From Owenia fusiformis (lineage: Eukaryota > Annelida > Polychaeta > Sabellida > Oweniidae): 64,000 nt of DNA. The DNA is taken from the NCBI GenBank assembly GCA_903813345.2, contig CAIIXF020000012.1, positions 20,784,184 through 20,848,183 on the forward strand, in the 5' to 3' direction. Positions 1 to 11,266 of the stretch are shown here, one piece after another (position 1 is the first letter of the stretch; every line of letters starts with the position of its first letter). The translations under genes and the position numbers were made by a program. The notes under the pieces were generated by a model, which saw nothing but the letters and a program-made list of their open reading frames with translations, did no database searches and had not been told where the DNA came from.

Positions 1-216
1 ATAGTTGTATTTGACACCAAATATCAAAAAATTGTGAAAATAGTAGTGCAATTCATTTAATAGCGACGCAGTATGCCTTAAACATTTCCCAGACCTATAT
101 ATTTTGAGACTATCCTTTTAATACTGCGTCCCCAGCATTCATAAAAAATGGTGTTCAAGATACACTACCCATGCAAATTATTTTTGCATCTTGGAAGCCA
201 GGCAGTATCTGTGTGA

Positions 217-355
217 TTTTATAAAAATTCGGAAATGTTCTTCAGATATGAGCCCCCTCTAAATATTGGGTGCGGAGGTACGTTTATGGAGCTCCTCCGC
301 ACCCAATATTTAGAGGGGGCTCATATCTGAAAAACATTTCCGAATTTTTATAAAA
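217..355. repeat. Near-perfect hairpin, arms about 60 bp
   Basis: The left arm running from the TTTTATAAAAATTCGG block is the reverse complement of the right arm ending at 355. Only a short loop (TACGTTTATGGAG) separates them, and the arms carry the GAGCCCCCTCTAAATATTGG block. No gene is visible. It is probably a short foldback/MITE, but no target duplication was identified. Confidence 0.8.
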
Positions 356-379
356 CCTTCCTTGAAACTGTATGATTAT

Positions 380-595
380 CAGGCCCGTAGCCAGGGGGGG
401 GGGGGTTCGCAGGGTTCGGGCGAACCCCCCCCCCCCCCCCTGGCCAAAAATTCTTTCAAAATCATGCAGTTTTCATCATTTTGAGCACTTCTCAAGTGAT
501 TTTGTCCATATTTGGGCCAAAATTGTCAAATGTGAACCCCCCCTGGAAATTTTTGAAAAATGAACCCCCCTTGGCAAATCCTTGCTATGGGCCTG
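380..595. mobile_element. Short TIR element, CAGGCCCGTAGCC family, copy 1
   Basis: The ends are CAGGCCCGTAGCCAGG and, on the right, CTTGCTATGGGCCTG, forming imperfect inverted repeats. The 5-bp flanks ATTAT (375-379 and 596-600) match as a target duplication. A run of G and then of C near the left end makes an internal hairpin. There is no coding capacity, so it is non-autonomous. Related copies lie at 6004-6198 and 20456-20614. Confidence 0.8.
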
Positions 596-823
596 ATTAT
601 TGATATTTTTTAATCGAAATGGTGTTTGTTATAAGCACACGCCTTTTAACAATTGATAGAGACTGAAAAGTGTATTTCATCTTCAGCAAATCTGAAATTA
701 AGCTTTGTTTTTATTGATCGAATTCAATGAAAGTTAAGTTAACTTTTATCAGCCTTTAAAAAAACTACTATTGTCATCTGTTTTTCCATCTTAGTGTACA
801 ATAGTTCTCTACTCTGTTTTCAG

Positions 824-908
824 AAGTAGGAGATGAACCAGATTTTTGTAGCTTTCATCCATGATAACCCTGAGACCTTGTTGGATGATGGTGTTTCATA
901 CTAATCAG
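824..908 (+). other. Exon-like block, copy A of a duplicated pair
   Basis: A pyrimidine-rich CTGTTTTCAG precedes the block and AATCAG|GTATAT follows it, so it has the form of an internal exon. One frame after an early stop reads FVAFIHDNPETLLDD. A related block at 1306-1382 keeps the acceptor, the donor and the core peptide VAFxHDNPE. I do not recognise the protein. Stops in both copies suggest decayed or alternative exons, or an untranslated repeat. Confidence 0.35.
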
Positions 909-1305
909 GTATATTATTTCATCGTTTGATTTAATTAACTTGCATTATTTGTGGCTCCTTGCTTCAGAAAGTATTCATTTGTATTTAATGCAGTTATTAT
1001 TTAACTTTCACAGTTTCACAGCAAATGAGATACTGTAAATTGCTTTAATTTGGTGCTATTTAATTTGGCGCCCTGTGCAAATTTTAAAAGTATGACTGCT
1101 ATATAATTAAGTTCTTTTAAAAGGTTTGAACTTAATCCTGATTGACACAATGTTAAAACATCTCAGTAGATTTACTCATCATATTCACAATTTAAAGGTC
1201 TTATCTTAATCAATACAATTTGAAATAAAAGTATAAAATAAAGTAACAGTCTTTTAAAGTACTACTATTGTCCTCTATTTTCCCATCTACCTATTCTGTT
1301 TTCAG

Positions 1306-1382
1306 GATTGTTGTAGCCTTCACCCATGATAACCCTGAGATGATTTTGGCTGTGTTGAGATGAGTGGTGTTATGCTAATCAG
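1306..1382 (+). other. Exon-like block, copy B of a duplicated pair
   Basis: It is preceded by CTGTTTTCAG and followed by AATCAG|GTAGGC, as in copy A, and it shares the GTAGC(T/C)TTCA(T/C)CCATGATAACCC core. One frame reads VVAFTHDNPEM and then stops before the donor. The duplicated region extends into the upstream intron-like sequence (CTACTATTGTC.TCT), so a segment of roughly 150 bp was duplicated, not only the exon. Confidence 0.35.
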
Positions 1383-1654
1383 GTAGGCCTATATTATTTC
1401 TAGAGGTGTCACACTGACCCGAAGTTGACCTGCCATATTTTATCTCAGAAAGTTAAAGAGTCATTCTCAGGTATCTACTTTCCTGCCGTTCCAACATTTC
1501 AAATTATTATCCAATAGAATATTTTAATAAATAGATCTCTAGTTAGATCATTGGATGAAGATTATGAGAGTCAACGAAGGAATGTTTTGGCTATATGATT
1601 CTACTGTAGAAATACAAAAGGATAGTACAAAAAGCTACTAGGGATCTATAAACA

Positions 1655-1906
1655 GATGAGCATAGGGATTGTTTTACCCCAGAGTAGTCCCAAAAAGTCT
1701 CCTGAGACAAAGATCAGATCTGGTGGAAGAAAGATTACACCCTCAGGTGCATTTTCAGATAACCAACTAATAAAATGTTTATACTACAAGTCTCTAAAAT
1801 ATTTCAGACACACTAGCAGTACAAGCAGAATGGAACATTTGACGGTTTGGAAGTTAGGCAGTCTAGAGTCCTCTGAGCTTGGGGAGTTGCGAGGAAAGTG
1901 ACTTCG
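1655..1906 (+). other. Open frame ending near a consensus 5' splice site, unassigned
   Basis: An 81-codon open frame (ATG at 1656) ends at 1901, just before TTCG|GTAAGT (donor at 1907). Its middle is rich in Ser, Lys and Pro (SPKKSPETKIRSGGRK). I recognise no domain. It may be part of a real exon, but the stop precedes the donor, so the frame and the splice site do not agree. Confidence that it is a gene is low. Confidence 0.2.
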
Positions 1907-2940
1907 GTAAGTCCAGGTTAATTATATTCATTATAGAAGTATTTTATATATATTAAGTTTCCAACAGAATCAAATCTAGCAAGATCCTTGTCATTCTATT
2001 CTAAAAATATAAAGTGCAGACTTTACTTCAGGAATACTAGAGTATTTTACCAAAGAATTTTACAATTATGTATTTTATTTTATATATATGGCTTCCATAT
2101 TTATATTTGGAAGAATTTAAAAATTTTCCAGATTTTCGCACTTTTAATCCTCAATAACTTACTGATTTACAACACATTGTAGACCTTTGAGACATATTGT
2201 ATCTGAGATTGTAAAGAATAGATCGCTAGCTCAATTTTGGTTGAAAATGACACTGCAAAATATACAGAGTGGGTATGGGTATACAGGTTACATTTCATAC
2301 TTTTCAATAGATTGATTTTTTCCAGGAAAATGTCCAAAAACAAGCAGAAATGGCAATGTGTTAAACATGCAACCAGGGAAACAACGACTGAGCTGTACAA
2401 GTCATTTGAAAAAACATTTGGAAAGTGATGAGGACCAATGAGAGCTCATGCTTTCAAGGAAAATGAACACTTAGCATAAACAATATCTGTTCCGAGAAGC
2501 AAGCCAGTTTGAATTAAATTTTTATCTCTACAACAAGTAACGGGACAGTACTTTTAAGATTGCATAGATATAATGGCTTCATATCTGAAACATGCAATTT
2601 TTCTAGATTTATTCCCAACTTAAAATGGTCCTTATTGCTTTTTGAAAATCAATACCATGTTAACTAATAGAGCATTTGTTCAAGCTCAAATTAGAATATT
2701 TATTCATTCCCGTTCAGAAAAATAACAATATAACCCCTAAACAGTTAGGCTATAGATAATTACATTCATAGTAAAGGGGGTGAATAGATCTGCCGAGATC
2801 TGGGCACAATCTCGGAAATGAAATATTGAAAGATCATCAAAGGTTAATCCCATACTTAGTAGTGTTATAGGTAAATAACATGCGGGAATATAATTGATAT
2901 CTGAGTTGAGCGGGAGATATATAAGGGTTAAGTACTGGGA
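1907..2940. other. AT-rich sequence, nothing firmly assigned
   Basis: I see no domain and no clear repeat here. A 33-codon open stretch after TTTTTTCCAG (about 2325-2428, peptide start KMSKNKQKWQC) has an acceptor-like context but no donor at its end. Confidence 0.5.
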
Positions 2941-3051
2941 GGTTTTGGATACAGGTTTTATCCCAAGGGAAATATGTGTATATCCCGAGGGACCGCAGGG
3001 ACCAAGGGATATACACATATTTCCCGAGGGATAAACCCTGTATCCAAAACC
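2941..3051. repeat. Hairpin, arms about 50 bp
   Basis: GGTTTTGGATACAGG at the left is mirrored by CCTGTATCCAAAACC at the right, with AATATGTGTATATCCC against GGGATATACACATATT inside. The loop is under 10 bp. There is no coding potential of its own; open frames on both strands here are by-products of the palindrome. Confidence 0.85.
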
Positions 3052-3599
3052 GACCGTACATAACAGATGTATTTCATACCTACTGATGTTCTTGGTACGT
3101 CATATACCTTTTAAAGTTCCAAAATTCAAAAATATACTTAAGATACACATTTTCTTGGTGTTTTAAAGTGTTTTTTTAAGTTTCTGAGATTATCAAACCC
3201 ATATAGCCTAACTCATATTTTGAAAAATAAAATTTGAAAAAAAAATTTGAAAAAAATTTGAAAATCTTTTTTTACAAAAATGTGAAAAAAAATTTGGGGA
3301 AAAATGGGAAATTTCAATGCATATTTAATTCTCATTATCTACTAAGTATAGGATAAATCAGTTATTAAATGCTCGATTTTTGATACAGTGTATATCCCTC
3401 AGTAAATACAATATAGTCACGATTTATTAGTTAAAATATGCCTAATTCAATTTTAAGACAAGCCAGAACGGCAAATCTCCCCACCCCCTTAACCGTTAAA
3501 CTTATTAACGATAGGATAGATTTTTGATATATGACATACGAGACTGTAATTATATTTAAGTTCAATTCTGTGTGTCAATATTCTCTATTTGGATGCTCA
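3052..3599. other. AT-rich stretch, nothing recognised
   Basis: A-rich block with repeated AAAATTTGAAAA around 3225-3310, otherwise unique-looking sequence without a supported feature. Confidence 0.5.
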
Positions 3600-5805
3600 A
3601 AAAAGTTCTTGTGTATTAACTCATTAATTATTGGAAAAACAATATACATTTGTTAATAAGTCAAAGCATGAGTTAGTTGTGTTTTACCTTCACATGTGAA
3701 AATGTTAGGCTTAGTGTGTTATATATAATTTTACTGAACATCGGTGTCTACATCTTCCTGTACAGGAACTTTAAATTATGTTCATGTAATGATTCATTTA
3801 ACTGGACGTTAGTCATTACTATCACTATATCTTGTTGATGGCATAATTAAGGTTACTAGAACATTCCTTGCATGTGTTGTCCTAACTTGATGTAACCAGA
3901 AGTTATGAATTTGCCATTTATGTGACAAGCACGTTACAGTCTCTTTATTTTGGCAAAGTCGTTGTTAAGGTTGGTACTACATTCCTGGCTCATGATATCT
4001 AAGTCGAACGTAACTTGTATACTCATTTATGCGTGTCCACACTTTCCTTTGCCTACAACGTTCTATAGTAAATTTTACCAGAACTTAAACTTGGCCACGT
4101 ATATGTGACGTTGCATTAGCACGTTACAGTCTGTTATTTTATTTTTGCAGTCATTGTTAAGGTTGCTACTACATTCCTAGCACATGATATTTAAGTAAAA
4201 TGTAACGTTGTATAAACATATGTGCGAGTCCAGACCTTCCTGTGCCTACATCGGTCCAAGACAAACGTTACCAGAACTTTAAACTGGCCAGGTATATGTT
4301 ACGTTGCATAAGCACATCACAGTCTCATTATTTTTGCGAAGTCATTGTTAAGGTTGGTTCTACATTCCTGGCACGTGATATTTAAGTCAAATGTAACGTT
4401 CTTTAAACATCTGTGCGAGTCCACACCTTCCTGTACCTACAACGTTCCATAATTAACGTACCAGAACTTAAAACTGGCCACGTATATGTGACGTTGCATA
4501 AGCACATTACAGTTTCGTTATTTTTGCGAAGTTATCTTTTAGGTTGGTTCTACGTTCATGGCACGTGATATTTAAGTCAAATGTAACGTTCTTTGAACAT
4601 CTGTGCGAGTCCACAACTTCCTGTACCTACAACGTTCCATAATTAACGTATCAGAAATTTAGATTGGCCACGTAATTATGACGTAATGTAAGTACGTTAC
4701 ATTTTCGTTATTTTGGCGAAGTCATCGTTTAGGTTGGTTCCACGTTCCTGGCACGTGATATTTAAGTCAAATGTAACGTTCTTTAAACATCTGTGCGAGT
4801 CCACACCTCCCTGTACCTACAACGTTCCATATCAACGTTACCAGAAATTTAGATTGGCCACGTATATATGACGTTATGTAAGTACGTTACATTTTCGTTA
4901 TTTTGGTGACGTAATTGTTTAGGTCGCTACTACGTTCCTGACACGTGATATTTAAGTCAAATGTAACGTTCTTTAAACATCTATGCGAGTCCACACCTTC
5001 CTGTACCTACAACGTTCCATATCAACGTTACCAGAAATTTAGATTGGCCACGTATATATGACGTAATGTAAGTACGTTACAGTTTCGTTATTTTGGCGAC
5101 GTTATTGTTAAGGTCGCTACTACGTTCCTGACACGTGATATTTAAGTCAAATGTAACGTTCTTTAAACATCTGTGCGAGTCCACACCTTCCTGTACCTAC
5201 AACGTTCCATATCAACGTTACCAGAAATTTAGATTGGCCACGTATATATGACGTTATGTAAGTACGTTACAGTTTCGTTATTTTGGCGACGTTATTGTTA
5301 AGGTCGCTACTACGTTCCTGACACGTGATATTTAAGTCAAATGTAACGTTCTTTAAACATCTGTGCGAGTCCACACCTTCCTGTTCCTACAACGTTCCAT
5401 ATCAACGTTACCAGAAATTTAGATTGGCCACGTATTTATGACGTAATGTAAGTACGTTACATTTTCGTTATTTTGGTGACGTAATTGTTAAGGTCGCTAC
5501 TACGTTCCTGACACGTGATATTTAAGTCAAATCTAACGTTCTTTAAACATCTATGCGAGTCCACACCTTCCTGTACCTACAACGTTCCATATCAACGTTA
5601 CCAGAAATTTAGATTGGCCACGTATATATGACGTAATGTAAGTACGTTACAGTTTCGTTATTTTGGCGACGTAATTGTTAAGGTCGCTACTACGTTCCTG
5701 ACACGTGATATTTAAGTCAAATGTAACGTTCTTTAAACATCTGTGCGAGTCCACACCTTCCTGTACCTACAACGTTCCATATTTAACGTTGCTACAACTT
5801 GAGAC
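3600..5805. repeat. Tandem array, 190-bp unit, about 10-11 copies
   Basis: The landmark (G/A)CACGTGATATTTAAG recurs at 4371, 4561, 4751, 4941, 5131, 5321, 5511 and 5701, spacing exactly 190 bp each time. Two less similar copies start at 3989 and 4180 (191 bp). Older, decayed copies lie before that, and the right-hand units are the most uniform. The unit is rich in short palindromes: CACGTG, AACGTT, TGACGT and TACGTTAC. No protein frame is kept through the array. This is a satellite-type array or the core of a larger element whose ends I cannot place. Confidence 0.95.
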
Positions 5806-6003
5806 ATATATTCTGACGACGTTATCACAACGTAAAATTGTTAGCTGGGATGAAAACACGAAATGTGTTTCTTAGATTTATCTACCCTGATTTCGAGTGA
5901 TTTTAACTTGGACGCATATTCCTCTTTTAGAACAGTTTGGATAATTAACAAAGTCCACTTTGAACCGTGTCAATCAAATTGTCAAATATGTAGATAGCAC
6001 ATG

Positions 6004-6198
6004 CAGGCCCGAATACAGGGGGGGGGTAGATTGGTTCTAGCGACCCCCCCCCCCCCCCTTCCGTGACCAAAATTGCATTTCTAACCCCATACTGAGCACC
6101 TTTTAAATTATTTTGGCAATGTTAGTTCAAAAAGTGAACTCCCCCTGGAATTTCTTAAAAAGTAACCCACCTCTTGGCAAATCCTGGCTATGGGTCTG
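6004..6198. mobile_element. Short TIR element, CAGGCCCGTAGCC family, copy 2
   Basis: It starts CAGGCCCGAATACAGG and ends TGGCTATGGGTCTG. The G-run/C-run hairpin near the left end and the internal TTCTAACCCC...GAACTCCCCCTGG order match copy 1 at 380-595. The flanks do not match as a clean target duplication, so the copy is older or its end is misplaced. Confidence 0.65.
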
Positions 6199-6201
6199 AA
6201 A

Positions 6202-6420
6202 CGTCATTCTGATCTTTCTGTTTCACCTGAAACATGCTCTGATATAATGAGGCATATTCTGTGATCTCAGCATATCAGATGGGAAGACTCACTTCTTAAA
6301 AGAGAGCTTCGTCTTCAGTAGTTTAACTAGACTCTGCACGCAGGGTACCTTGCAGCGAGGATGCAACAGGCACAGTTACACAAGATGAGTTACACGAGAT
6401 GTCATGGTTTACTATCATGA
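6202..6420. repeat. Short repeat containing remains of a TACCCT/AGGGTA element
   Basis: The outer sequence (GTCATTCTGATC...TCTGTTTCACCTGAAAC and AGATGTCATGGTTTA) is shared with 36283-36372 and, in the opposite orientation, with 21497-21680. Inside, about 6286-6351 carries ACTTCTTAAAAGAGAGCTTC and TAGTTTAACTAGACTCTGC ending in CGCAGGGTA. That matches the ends of the 9-bp-duplication element at 10928-11266. Confidence 0.55.
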
Positions 6421-7454
6421 TGCTGAAACATAATCAAGTCTATATTTTTAATAAATATAAACCTGAATGAATAACTTCATCGAGTCGTCTTGAAACAACT
6501 GTCGCTTATTGTCACCTGTATTGATCATGATGGGGCGACGGCAGTGCCCCGAGTCTTTTTGATCTGTTTAATCTTATTAGTTACTATTTAAAATTGAATA
6601 ATTTAGGATCCCGGAAGCAAAACAACTCTTTGTTATGAAAGGAATACACCACCCACATGGACAGAACCCCTCATGTAAACCAATCTATAAATACCTTTGA
6701 AAACAATTTTATTTTCGATCTACATCTGAATCTCAGATGGGGAGTACTCGTTGACAAGATCAACATTTAAAAGTGTAGGGAAGTTTTGATAAAGATGTTT
6801 AATAGCTAATTATTCAGACATATTGTTCTTTCATGTTGACGATCATCGAACATAATTGCAATCAACTTCCATGATATTTGCAATTTTGAATTTGCAAACA
6901 TTTTGAATGCAAATGTACTCAAGTACTATATCCTGAGTTCTGCCCGGATCCCCGAAAACGTTTAAAATCAAACTCGATTATTTAGCTAGACTTCAAAATA
7001 AGGGATTCAATAGAAACATAAAATTCATATCACTGCATAAATTGTGGAATTTCTAGTAATTTTTAGACGTGCTTACTAGCCGGTCTAGAAACGCGTATCT
7101 AGAAATAGAGGAAGGGAGAGAGGGCTAATTTTATAGCTGAAATTAAAAATAGCTTATGATCTATAAATATAATCTTATAATGAACAACTATTGGTTTCTG
7201 ATATGTGGACGGATATTTCTTGATTTGGTTTAAAAAGAAACTGAATGTAGGGTTGCAAAAATGAGGGAGACAAAGACGTTCGAAGGGTTGGGGTAAAATT
7301 TAATTAAGACAGAATGAGGATAAACATATCTGTTAGTTGCTCATGTAAACGAAAACATTAGGTTCATTAGCACCGCATACCATATTTGCAAAATTGGGGT
7401 AGTGCATTTTCCCAGGATTTCAAACAATACTATATCTAAAATGTTGCCCCTCTT
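6421..7454. other. No gene recognised
   Basis: AT-rich sequence with short open frames only. I see no repeat copy elsewhere in the window and no splice-bounded frame. Confidence 0.5.
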
Positions 7455-7600
7455 ATGCCTGGGTCATATTTGCTCCGATTCATCGGCCGGGGGCCGGCCG
7501 ATTGAGTGTTTTTTCAAACCCGAAAACAATTTTAAACAAAATACTCAATCGGCCGAAGCCCGGAAGATGAATTTGAGCAAATGTGACCACAAGGGTACGT
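7455..7600. mobile_element. GC-rich hairpin MITE, CATTTGCTCCGAT family
   Basis: CTGGGTCATATTTGCTCCGAT on the left is mirrored by GAGCAAATGTGACC on the right. The core is the palindrome-rich CATCGGCCGGGGGCCGGCCG, followed by AAATACTCAATCGGCCG. The same module forms the tandem array at 26461-26835. Confidence 0.7.
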
Positions 7601-7614
7601 GTTATTAACAAGAC

Positions 7615-8490
7615 ACCAGGGGTGGCCACGAAAACAAGGGAGGGGACCTAAACATTTCCGCGTTTGTTCAGAAGAAAATAAGGGCCCACTTTTTGAAAAA
7701 TGCCCAGTAATTTCCTAATATTGTTAAAAATGATTAGTTACTGTAGTTGATTTAGACGGAACAAAATTCGAGCCAAATTGTCATGGCCTGTAAAATAATA
7801 GCTTGTGAGTAATGTAGCCAGAGGGCATGCTCCCCTGGAAAATTTAAGAGTTTTGGGCTGATTTAGTGCGTTCTGAGCATTTCTAGGAACAAAATAAATG
7901 ATTTGCGTATTTCAAAAAATGTATTTTTCTGATCGTTCTATCGTTCTAGGGATCAAAATATATGATTTACGTATTTTAAAAAATCGAATTTTTAGTCCTA
8001 TTTGACACGTTCTGAGTGATTCTAGGGTCAAAATATATGACTTATTAAAAAATTAGGGGCATGCTCCCCTGAAAAAGTTACGATTTTTTGGGCTGATGTA
8101 GTGCGTTCTGGGCAATTCGAGGATCAAAATATATGATTTATGTATTTAAATAAAAAATGAATATTTAGGCTTATTTGGCACCAGACTGAGCGATTAAAGG
8201 ATCAAAATATATGATTAATTTCCGAATCATTTAGTTGCCTCGCTATTCTAGTCAATTTAGAATTTTATAATTATATTTGAATCGAGTCTCTAAGAATGCA
8301 AGGGGCCCAATATGGGGGTTTGATTCATGTTATTTCCCTATAGGCTATCGTCTGACTTTTTATTTGTAAGAACGAAAATTTGGAATATACAAATGATCTC
8401 ATTTAAAATGGCGCAACAAAGTAAAATCTTGGCACAGGGGCACAAATAAATTGTTTAAAACGTTTAAAGTGTGCGCCCGACCTGGCTACG
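7615..8490. repeat. Degenerate sub-repeat block with GCATGCTCCCCTG motifs
   Basis: The phrase AGG(A/G)(A/T)CAAAATA.ATGATTTA recurs about every 75-95 bp (near 7890, 7950, 8027, 8123, 8200), each time with a GTGCGTTCTG-like or GACACGTTCTG-like lead. GGGGCATGCTCCCCTG occurs twice. The block ends near CCCGACCTGGCTACGTA, which resembles the GTAGCC ends of other elements here. It is non-coding and probably the interior of an old DNA element. Confidence 0.5.
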
Positions 8491-9078
8491 TATATAACAG
8501 AGTTTATACTGGCGGATTAGACTATAGTAGATGGGTTAACTACATTTGGACTTCATTGTATGATGCAAATGTCCCATTTGGCATGGAAATACCTTAGGGC
8601 AATAGAAATAAATGTATCCAAAGACACAAGCTAGATGGCGCTTTATATTGGAAATATACGCATTTTTCAAAATGGCCGCCAAAAATACACCAGAGACAAT
8701 ATCTTTGCTTCTTTGCATGCTACAATTATAAGATTGGTGTCAAAAAATACACTGATGTAGTTGTAGAATCTATTTTATTAGATGTTGAGTCTTGACAATT
8801 AAGAACTTCCACTTTATATTCAAAATATACACGTTTTTCAAAATGGCTGCCAGAAATATGGCAAAGTAGATATCTTACCTTACGAATACTTACAAATTAA
8901 GATATCTTATCTTACAAATGTCCCCTTTGGCATGGAAATACCTTAGGGCAATAGAAACATATTTATCCAAAGACACAAGCTAGATGGCGCTTTTTATTGG
9001 AAATATATACATTTTTCAAAATGGCCACCAAAAATACATCAGAGACAATAGTTTTGCTTCTTTGAATGCTACAGTTAT

Positions 9079-9160
9079 TACCCTGCGTTCAGAGTCTAGT
9101 TAAACTACACGAAGCTCTCTTTTAAGAAGTGAAGTCAAACGAATACAAAGGGTATTACTA
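9079..9160. mobile_element. 82-bp miniature element, TACCCT ends
   Basis: It interrupts the 171-bp sub-repeats. The flanks carry TACAGTTAT at 9070-9078 and at 9161-9169, and removing 82+9 bp restores a 171-bp spacing. The ends TACCCTGCG and AAAGGGTA match those of 10928-11266, and the body (GTCTAGTTAAACTAC, CTCTCTTTTAAGAAG) matches its arms. A few extra bases (TTACTA) lie between AGGGTA and the right duplication. Confidence 0.75.
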
Positions 9161-10927
9161 TACAGTTATAAGAGTGGTGTCAAAAAATATATTAATGTAT
9201 TTGTAGAATCTATTTAATTAGGTTTCGAGTCTTGTAAATTCAGCACTTGCACTTTATATTCAAAATATATGCATTTTTCAAAAAGGCTCCCAGAAATATA
9301 ACAAAGAAGATATCTTCGCTTCTAATCATGCTACAATGATAAGAGTGGTGTCAAAGTATACATTAATTGGGTTGTAGAATCCATTTAAATAGGTTTGGAG
9401 TCTGTCGTAATAAGAATTTTCACTTTATTGGAAATTATGAGTTTCTAAAAATGGCCACCAGAAATATAACAATCATGATATCTTCACATCAGTGCATGCT
9501 ACATTGATACGATTGGTGTCAACATTTTATATTTATGGGATAGGAGAATCAATTTCATTAGGTCTTGTGAGATAATAGGTTTCACTTTATATTGGAAATA
9601 TACGCAGCTGAAAATATAACTAAGATTATATCTTTGCTAACAAAGATTGTATCGTTGCTAAAAGTTTCTTCGCTTCTGGGCATAATATTTCATAAAACTG
9701 GCTTCAAAATCTTCATTTTTAGAAATGTAAAACCTATTTAATTACTCAGATGCGAGTAGGTAGTTACCATTTTCCCCACCAGGTGGCTAATTCGGGAGAA
9801 ATAACATTGCAGGGTATTATCAAGTTCCCTTAAACTTGAATATTCTTAATTTTTAGTGGTTCACATTTCATATTACTATTTTGTATCTGATAGTTGTACA
9901 AATTAGAATATCTCCAGTAAAAAAAAAATTATCTGCAAAGCACAAGGAAAGATATTTCACTTTTTGTGTTTTACAACATGGGGACTATGGTGAATTTCAA
10001 TGACCTAAATGTCACATTTTCGAAGAAAATTCAATTTTAAAGTTGATGGACTCTTTTCAAAACCACACTTCTAGATGCAATTTTTCATGAAGATTCCAAA
10101 TTCGACAACAGTTAGACTGAATTTTGAATTCTTGATGACAAAAAATAAAGATTGTTTTCAAACTATTGAGTTTTAAATAAGTCATTTTGAAAAATGCCTA
10201 CATGTATGTACACACATACAGCACTGAATATTGTCACATTGAGAAAAATATTCTTATTTTTTCATTTGAACATCTAAGAGATTAAGATTTTAAACCGCAT
10301 TAATATGTCTTTTACCATGAGTATTTTCTGGCCATAAATACACTGTTTATTATTAAAACAATGTGTTTTCTTTCAAGTGAAGTCCCCATGATTGTAAAAT
10401 ATCTATCCAGCTTTCTAGAAAATTATGGATTAGGATCCCACCCTGGCACTTCATTTTATATCAACAATTAATTAAAAGGGGACGGCATTTGAAATGCGCT
10501 GAAGTTGAAAACCACATCTCCCATGCTATCCATTGTTTTCAGCACAGTTTCCGTCATCGCAAATTGATACATTCAAAACTACTCTTTCAAACTATTCTAC
10601 TTTTGAAGACGTTTTAGAACCCTTGTTAGATATAATTTTTGTATTATTTTCCACGGCCATTGAGAAAACGGCATATATTTTCAATAAAAAGTGAAAATGT
10701 TTGTTAACTAATAGACATACAGTACAATATCAGAATTTCTGCTGATTTAAACATTTTGGTGACCATTTAGTCAATGGTAAAAATTATATTAAGACAATAA
10801 AAATTTGAGATCTAACTTAATATAATGTAACCATACCTTGACGAGATATCTAGTAAGTAGGTAATCAACTCCTTCTCTGGGACATTTTGAATTTTCTGAG
10901 GCATTAATCATAAAAATTACCCTTTGC

Positions 10928-11266
10928 ATTCGTTTGACTTCACTTCTTAACTAAAATAAACCTGTGAACTCACCGCGCCAATCATTGTTCGTCGGCCAAA
11001 TTTGACCGACGTTCTATATATGGTCATTCCTTCTGACGTCATCATTGAGCCCGGAATTGACCAATGACATGCGCATATTTAATTAGAACGCATTTGGCGT
11101 ATGTTTCTTCAAGCTCGCTGATTGATGGAAGGTCAGCGCGTAGGTCAAAAGTGATTTATTACCCAAACTGTCAACGGGACCCGTCGTGGGGGCAGGGCTA
11201 CTAAACTGTAATATGGTCTCTACTACTAGGCAGAGTGTAGTTTAACTAGACTCTGCACGCAGGGTA
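10928..11266. mobile_element. 339-bp element with perfect 9-bp target duplication
   Basis: CATAAAAAT flanks both sides (10919-10927 and 11267-11275), and the element begins TACCCT and ends AGGGTA. Compared with the 82-bp form it holds about 260 bp of extra, more GC-rich sequence. That extra part includes a TGACGTCA site near 11035, ATATATGG and CGTCGGCC. A 9-bp duplication is typical of Mutator-like (MULE) elements among others. There is no coding frame of note. Confidence 0.85.
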
